A stretch of 17,725 nt of DNA from Bacteroidales bacterium (GTDB taxonomy: Bacteria > Bacteroidota > Bacteroidia > Bacteroidales > UBA4181), in contig JAIRLS010000198.1 of the NCBI GenBank assembly GCA_031259205.1, forward strand, positions 1 through 17,725. The letters are read 5' to 3'. Below are positions 14,376-17,725 of the stretch, one piece after another; within the stretch, counting starts at the first letter, position 1, and each line of letters opens with the position of its first letter. A program made the translations under genes and the position numbers. Below the pieces are notes generated by a model. The model did not search any database. It saw only the letters and a program-made list of their open reading frames with translations, and was not told the DNA's origin.

Positions 14376-15995
14376 ATGGACTGGAATACGATTTTACAGG
14401 AACTCGGGATAGACGATACCCGCCGAGCGGATTTTCTCGATAAATACCAAGACAGAATAAAAGAAGCCATCTTGCCGCTTTGGGACGAATTTTCAAATCC
14501 CGCCGGCGAAGAAAAAGGCGATCCGGCAGACTGTCGACCGGAGCAGGAACCGGCGGCGACGGTATCGGAACACCGTGAAGAATCCGCTGCCACAGTCGAA
14601 AACACCGCCACAGTCGAAAAAAATAACCCTAACGGAAAAAACATGATAACAGGAGCGGGATTACCCGATGACAAAGCGCGGGAAAAAGCCAAAAACGAGG
14701 CTTTCGAAGCGCAAATAAAGGGAAAGTACATCTCTTTTCCGAATGGAAAAATAAACCGCGAATATACGGTTCCCTTTGACGTCGAAACGCAACTCCCTGA
14801 CATATCGGAAGTGGAATTTATCGGTTTAGACCGGATAGGCTTGCAGTACGACCCCGAAACGAAGCAAATTACCGGTATCCCCACTCAAGTGGGCGATCAC
14901 AAAATCGACATGCGCTGCAAACGGAAAGACTGGACAGAAGGCAAACCGTTTATTCAAAAAGAAATCACTCTCTATATCAATGCCGATCCCAAATCGTTGT
15001 GGAAAAACATCCCCACTCCTGCGGATGTCGAATATTACAAACCGGATAGCGACAAAGCCTTTGTAAAAGTCGAATCGAAGCAAACGAAAGGATTCTTGGG
15101 GCTTGGGAAAAAGGAAATGAGGCGAAAAGACATGATCGCCGCCAGCCAGCGCGGACGCTCGCACGCCCTCGAAGGCAAGCCGCGAGATGACGATTTCAAA
15201 CTGTACTTTGACGAACCGGCGGAATGGTACGTCATGGCAGTTGCCGACGGCGCCGGATCTGCAAAATATTCCCGCAAAGGCTCGCAAATAGCCTGTCAAA
15301 CGGTAGTCGAGGTCTGCAAGGCAAAACTTGCAGAGGCAGGGAAAGTATTTGAACAGCAAATCACCGAATTTCAACGAAACAAGTCGGATGAGAACAGGAA
15401 AAAAACAGGAGATACGCTGTACGGAATCATCGGTACGGCTGCGTTTCAGGCTAAAATCGAAATAGAAAAAGAAGCCGCACAAAAAGATTCGCAAGGGAAA
15501 ATGAAGGCGGTAAAGGATTTTTCCTCGACCTTGCTCATCGCTATCTGCAAAAAATTTGATTCCGGATGGTTTGTCGGCGCGTTCTGGGTAGGCGACGGCG
15601 GAATAGGGCTGTATCATCAAGAACCGGAATTTCTGAAAATACTGGGCGAACCGGACGGAGGAGAATTTGCCGGACAAACCCGCTTCATCACCATGCCGGA
15701 AGTAATGCAACCCAAGGAAATATACCGGCGTTTGAGATTCGACGTCGTAGATGACTTTACCGCTCTCATCCTGATGACCGACGGCGTTACCGACCCCAAA
15801 TTCGAAACCGACGCCAATCTGAATAAAATCGAAAAATGGCACGCACTTTGGGACGATTTGAAAGGTAAAAATGAAGATAACATAACCGTGGATTTTTCCG
15901 ACGACAGCGAACAGGCGGCAGACCAACTGCTCAAATGGCTGGATTTCTGGTCGAAAGGAAATCACGACGACAGAACAATCGCAATCCTGTTTTAA
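14376..15995 (+). CDS. PP2C-type Ser/Thr phosphatase with extended N-terminus
   Basis: The catalytic domain (about 255-539) is PP2C: Asp291-Gly ('AVADGAGSAKYS'), Asp407-Gly ('VGDGGIGLY'), Asp469-Gly ('LMTDGVTD') and Asp531 ('NHDDRTIAILF') are the metal-binding aspartates that bracket two Mn/Mg ions. A long N-terminal extension precedes it. Residues 1-40 form a small helical segment, 41-115 are a low-complexity Glu/Ala/Thr linker ('AATVENTATVEKN'), and 125-205 look like a beta-sandwich resembling Ig-like He-PIG domains ('LQYDPETKQITGIPTQVGDHKI'). There is no membrane helix, so an Ig-like fold would be cytosolic here, which is unusual. It is expected to reverse phosphorylation by the adjacent kinase, 2 nt downstream. 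Confidence 0.9.
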   Translation: MDWNTILQELGIDDTRRADFLDKYQDRIKEAILPLWDEFSNPAGEEKGDPADCRPEQEPAATVSEHREESAATVENTATVEKNNPNGKNMITGAGLPDDKAREKAKNEAFEAQIKGKYISFPNGKINREYTVPFDVETQLPDISEVEFIGLDRIGLQYDPETKQITGIPTQVGDHKIDMRCKRKDWTEGKPFIQKEITLYINADPKSLWKNIPTPADVEYYKPDSDKAFVKVESKQTKGFLGLGKKEMRRKDMIAASQRGRSHALEGKPRDDDFKLYFDEPAEWYVMAVADGAGSAKYSRKGSQIACQTVVEVCKAKLAEAGKVFEQQITEFQRNKSDENRKKTGDTLYGIIGTAAFQAKIEIEKEAAQKDSQGKMKAVKDFSSTLLIAICKKFDSGWFVGAFWVGDGGIGLYHQEPEFLKILGEPDGGEFAGQTRFITMPEVMQPKEIYRRLRFDVVDDFTALILMTDGVTDPKFETDANLNKIEKWHALWDDLKGKNEDNITVDFSDDSEQAADQLLKWLDFWSKGNHDDRTIAILF

Positions 15996-15997
15996 CC

Positions 15998-17497
15998 ATG
16001 GCACAGACAATCAAAATAAAAGCAAAAGACGGCTCGGAAGTCGCGTTTGTTGATGAAATCATCGGGGCAGGCGGCATGAAAGACGTCTATTTCAGTCCCG
16101 ACAAATCGTATGTAGTAGCGTTTTTTCGCGATAAACAGGATTTCAACGCCAAAGACCGCCTGCAAAACATTACCGATACTTATCGCGACAGAATATTTAA
16201 CGCGCCGGGAGGAGCCTACTGGCAGGATTTATACTGCTGGCCGACCAAAATTGTGGAACACAACGGGAAATTGGGGCTGGTATGCCCCACCTATCAAAAA
16301 CACTTTTTTTTCACCAAAGGCTCTATCAATAATGACTTTCTCGGCATCAAAGGAAAGGAAAAAGAAGGGAAATGGTATGCCTCGGCAAAAAATCAAAATA
16401 AATTCCTTGCCCCCGAAGAAAAAGGCGACTGGTTCAAATATTTTCAGGTATGTATTCGCATAAGTCGTGCCGTAAGGCGTTTACATGCCGCCGGACTGGC
16501 TCATTCCGACCTGTCGTACAAAAACGTCCTGATCGATCCTACTACGGGCAAGGCTGCCATCATCGACATTGACGGACTCGTCGTTCCCGGAAAATACCCG
16601 CCCGACGTATTGGGTACGCCCGATTTTATCGCACCTGAAGTGATTTCTACCAAAAGCCTGAAAATAGGCGACCCCACACGCAAACTTCCAAGCATTGCCA
16701 CCGACAAGCATGCACTGGCAGTGATGATCTACATGTACCTGCTGTACCGTCACCCTTTGCGCGGCGGTAAGGTGTGGGATCTGGATTCCGCCAAAGACGA
16801 AGAGTTGTCAATGGGTGCAAAAGCCTTGTTTGTCGAGCATCCTCAGGAAAAAAGCAACCGCGTGAAAGTGCGCGATTTGCAGCCAAGCCAGTTGCCACAA
16901 GGCGATCCGGACAAAATCCCCTATACCGTATGCGGCCCGTATCTGAAAAAACTGTTCGACAGAGCCTTTATCGACAGTTTGCACAATCCGGCCCTGCGTC
17001 CCACCGCCAATGAGTGGGAAGATGCGCTGTTGAAAACGGTAGACCTGATACAGCCCTGTCAGAACCCGAAATGCAGCCATAAATGGTTTGTTTTCGACAA
17101 TTCCACAAAACCCAAATGCCCTTTCTGCGGAATGGAATACAAAGGCGTACTGCCGGTGTTGAACCTCTACTCGTCCCGAAAAGCAGGCGCTTTTACGCCC
17201 GACGATTACCGGCTGATGGTATATCATAACCAATACCTGTACCAATGGCACGTAAACAGAAACATCTCGGCCAACGAACGCCTGACGGACGAACAGAAAA
17301 AACCGGTGGGGTATTTCATTTTTCACGGTAACAAGTGGCTGTTGGTCAATCAACGCCTGAATGATCTGGAAGATAAAACCGAAGGCAAAAAAATACCGCT
17401 CAATCAGGCAATAGAACTGACGGAAGGCAAACAAATCCTTCTTTCGAAAGCAGATGGAGGACGGCTGATCATCGTACAATTGGTATCGAACAAATAA
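15998..17497 (+). CDS. Ter-associated protein kinase with zinc ribbon and C-terminal domain
   Basis: I start at ATG 15998, 2 nt after the phosphatase stop, rather than at an upstream in-frame ATG inside that gene; this gives 499 aa. The kinase domain (about 15-350) has a glycine loop 'GAGGMKDVY' (23-31), catalytic 'HSDLSYKN' (Asp171, Asn176), a metal-binding 'DID' (Asp190) in the DFG position and 'APE' (212-214). The usual VAIK lysine is absent: the strand reads 'YVVAFFRDK', and Arg44 or Lys46 may replace it. A zinc ribbon follows (Cys354, Cys359, Cys374, Cys377), then a beta-rich domain (about 385-499) I do not recognise. It is likely to phosphorylate TerD or vWA partners, opposed by the PP2C. 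Confidence 0.9.
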   Translation: MAQTIKIKAKDGSEVAFVDEIIGAGGMKDVYFSPDKSYVVAFFRDKQDFNAKDRLQNITDTYRDRIFNAPGGAYWQDLYCWPTKIVEHNGKLGLVCPTYQKHFFFTKGSINNDFLGIKGKEKEGKWYASAKNQNKFLAPEEKGDWFKYFQVCIRISRAVRRLHAAGLAHSDLSYKNVLIDPTTGKAAIIDIDGLVVPGKYPPDVLGTPDFIAPEVISTKSLKIGDPTRKLPSIATDKHALAVMIYMYLLYRHPLRGGKVWDLDSAKDEELSMGAKALFVEHPQEKSNRVKVRDLQPSQLPQGDPDKIPYTVCGPYLKKLFDRAFIDSLHNPALRPTANEWEDALLKTVDLIQPCQNPKCSHKWFVFDNSTKPKCPFCGMEYKGVLPVLNLYSSRKAGAFTPDDYRLMVYHNQYLYQWHVNRNISANERLTDEQKKPVGYFIFHGNKWLLVNQRLNDLEDKTEGKKIPLNQAIELTEGKQILLSKADGGRLIIVQLVSNK

Positions 17498-17725
17498 GCC
17501 CCTTTTGCGGTAATGTTGCTAACATGATAAAATAGCGACGTAAACGTGAAAGTGGGGAATTATAGGTTCATTATTTTTTGAGGCGCTATGGGTCAGTGGA
17601 CTGTTTCATCCGTGTTTTGTTTCCCGCTTTTTTCCCATCCCTTTTAAAAGTCCTTTCGCGCTTTCAGGCGCACGCCGTGCGCCTCTACATTCGTGTATTC
17701 GTGGAGGTCAGAAGAATTATTTTTC
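17498..17725. other. Non-coding tail after the ter operon
   Basis: No coding region or RNA gene can be supported in these 228 nt. There is no simple hairpin-plus-T terminator directly after the kinase stop. A CTTTTAAAAG palindrome lies at 17641-17650 and two overlapping hairpins at 17666-17707. Confidence 0.6.
17666..17707. repeat. Two overlapping, mutually exclusive hairpins (palindromic element)
   Basis: Hairpin A pairs AGGCGCAC (17666-17673) with GTGCGCCT (17677-17684) around a 3-nt loop, a perfect 8-bp stem. Hairpin B pairs CCTCTAC (17682-17688) with GTGGAGG (17701-17707), with one G-U wobble and a 12-nt loop containing ATTCGTGTATTC. They share bases 17682-17684 and cannot form together. 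No T-run follows. The shape resembles dispersed REP-like intergenic elements of Bacteroidetes, but copies elsewhere cannot be checked. Confidence 0.5.

Noticed and set aside
14826..16010. 394-aa open frame antisense to the phosphatase
   Set aside because: It covers the clearly coding PP2C gene, has no domain resemblance and is rich in Phe/Val/Arg typical of reverse-strand shadows.
1..17725. CRISPR array, tRNA/rRNA genes, insertion sequences or prophage genes
   Set aside because: Looked for regularly spaced repeats, cloverleaf-like segments and transposase or integrase motifs on both strands; none found.

Overview
The window reads as chromosomal DNA from a Bacteroidota (probably Bacteroidales) bacterium. 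Three things point there. Several gene starts are preceded by Bacteroidetes-type promoters (TTTG, about 19-20 nt, TAnnTTTG). Ribosome-binding regions are A/T-rich rather than Shine-Dalgarno-like. The gene families also fit: a Bacteroidetes-style ECF sigma factor, a lipoprotein aldose epimerase and a twin-arginine PHP phosphoesterase of the Sb-PDE type.

Left part (1-8,600) is mostly ordinary chromosome. It holds the 3' end of a probable type III restriction enzyme (Res) gene, an orphan ECF sigma factor, and a minus-strand operon of universal stress protein, aldose 1-epimerase and the GTPase Era. Next come a stand-alone class III adenylate cyclase catalytic domain and a plus-strand operon of a 104-aa acidic protein, a membrane-anchored helix-hairpin-helix protein and a VanX-like D-Ala-D-Ala dipeptidase. 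A minus-strand PHP phosphoesterase and a cysteine-free ribosomal protein L31 (type B) close this part.

Right part (8,916-17,497) is the centrepiece: ten tightly packed same-strand genes, with gaps of 2-28 nt, that form one Ter (tellurite/chemical stress type) operon. Order: TerD, TerA-like, TerD/TerE, TerZ-like, two near-twin vWA (TerY) proteins with Pro5-Glu tails, an AIM24/TIGR00266 protein, a third vWA protein with a TerY-C zinc-binding tail, a PP2C phosphatase with an unusual N-terminal extension, and a protein kinase with a zinc ribbon and an extra C-terminal domain. No TerC (membrane) or TerB gene lies in the window. Known TerD-fold proteins bind Ca2+ and vWA domains bind a metal through MIDAS. 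The kinase and phosphatase are the likely reversible switch, so the operon looks like a cytoplasmic metal-dependent sensing/scaffold complex under Ser/Thr phosphorylation control. Its trigger (metal/oxidant stress, phage or something else) cannot be read from the sequence.

A 320-bp divergent spacer separates rpmE2 from the ter operon and carries a promoter in each direction. The right edge (17,498-17,725) is non-coding and ends in two overlapping, mutually exclusive hairpins that resemble a dispersed intergenic palindromic element.
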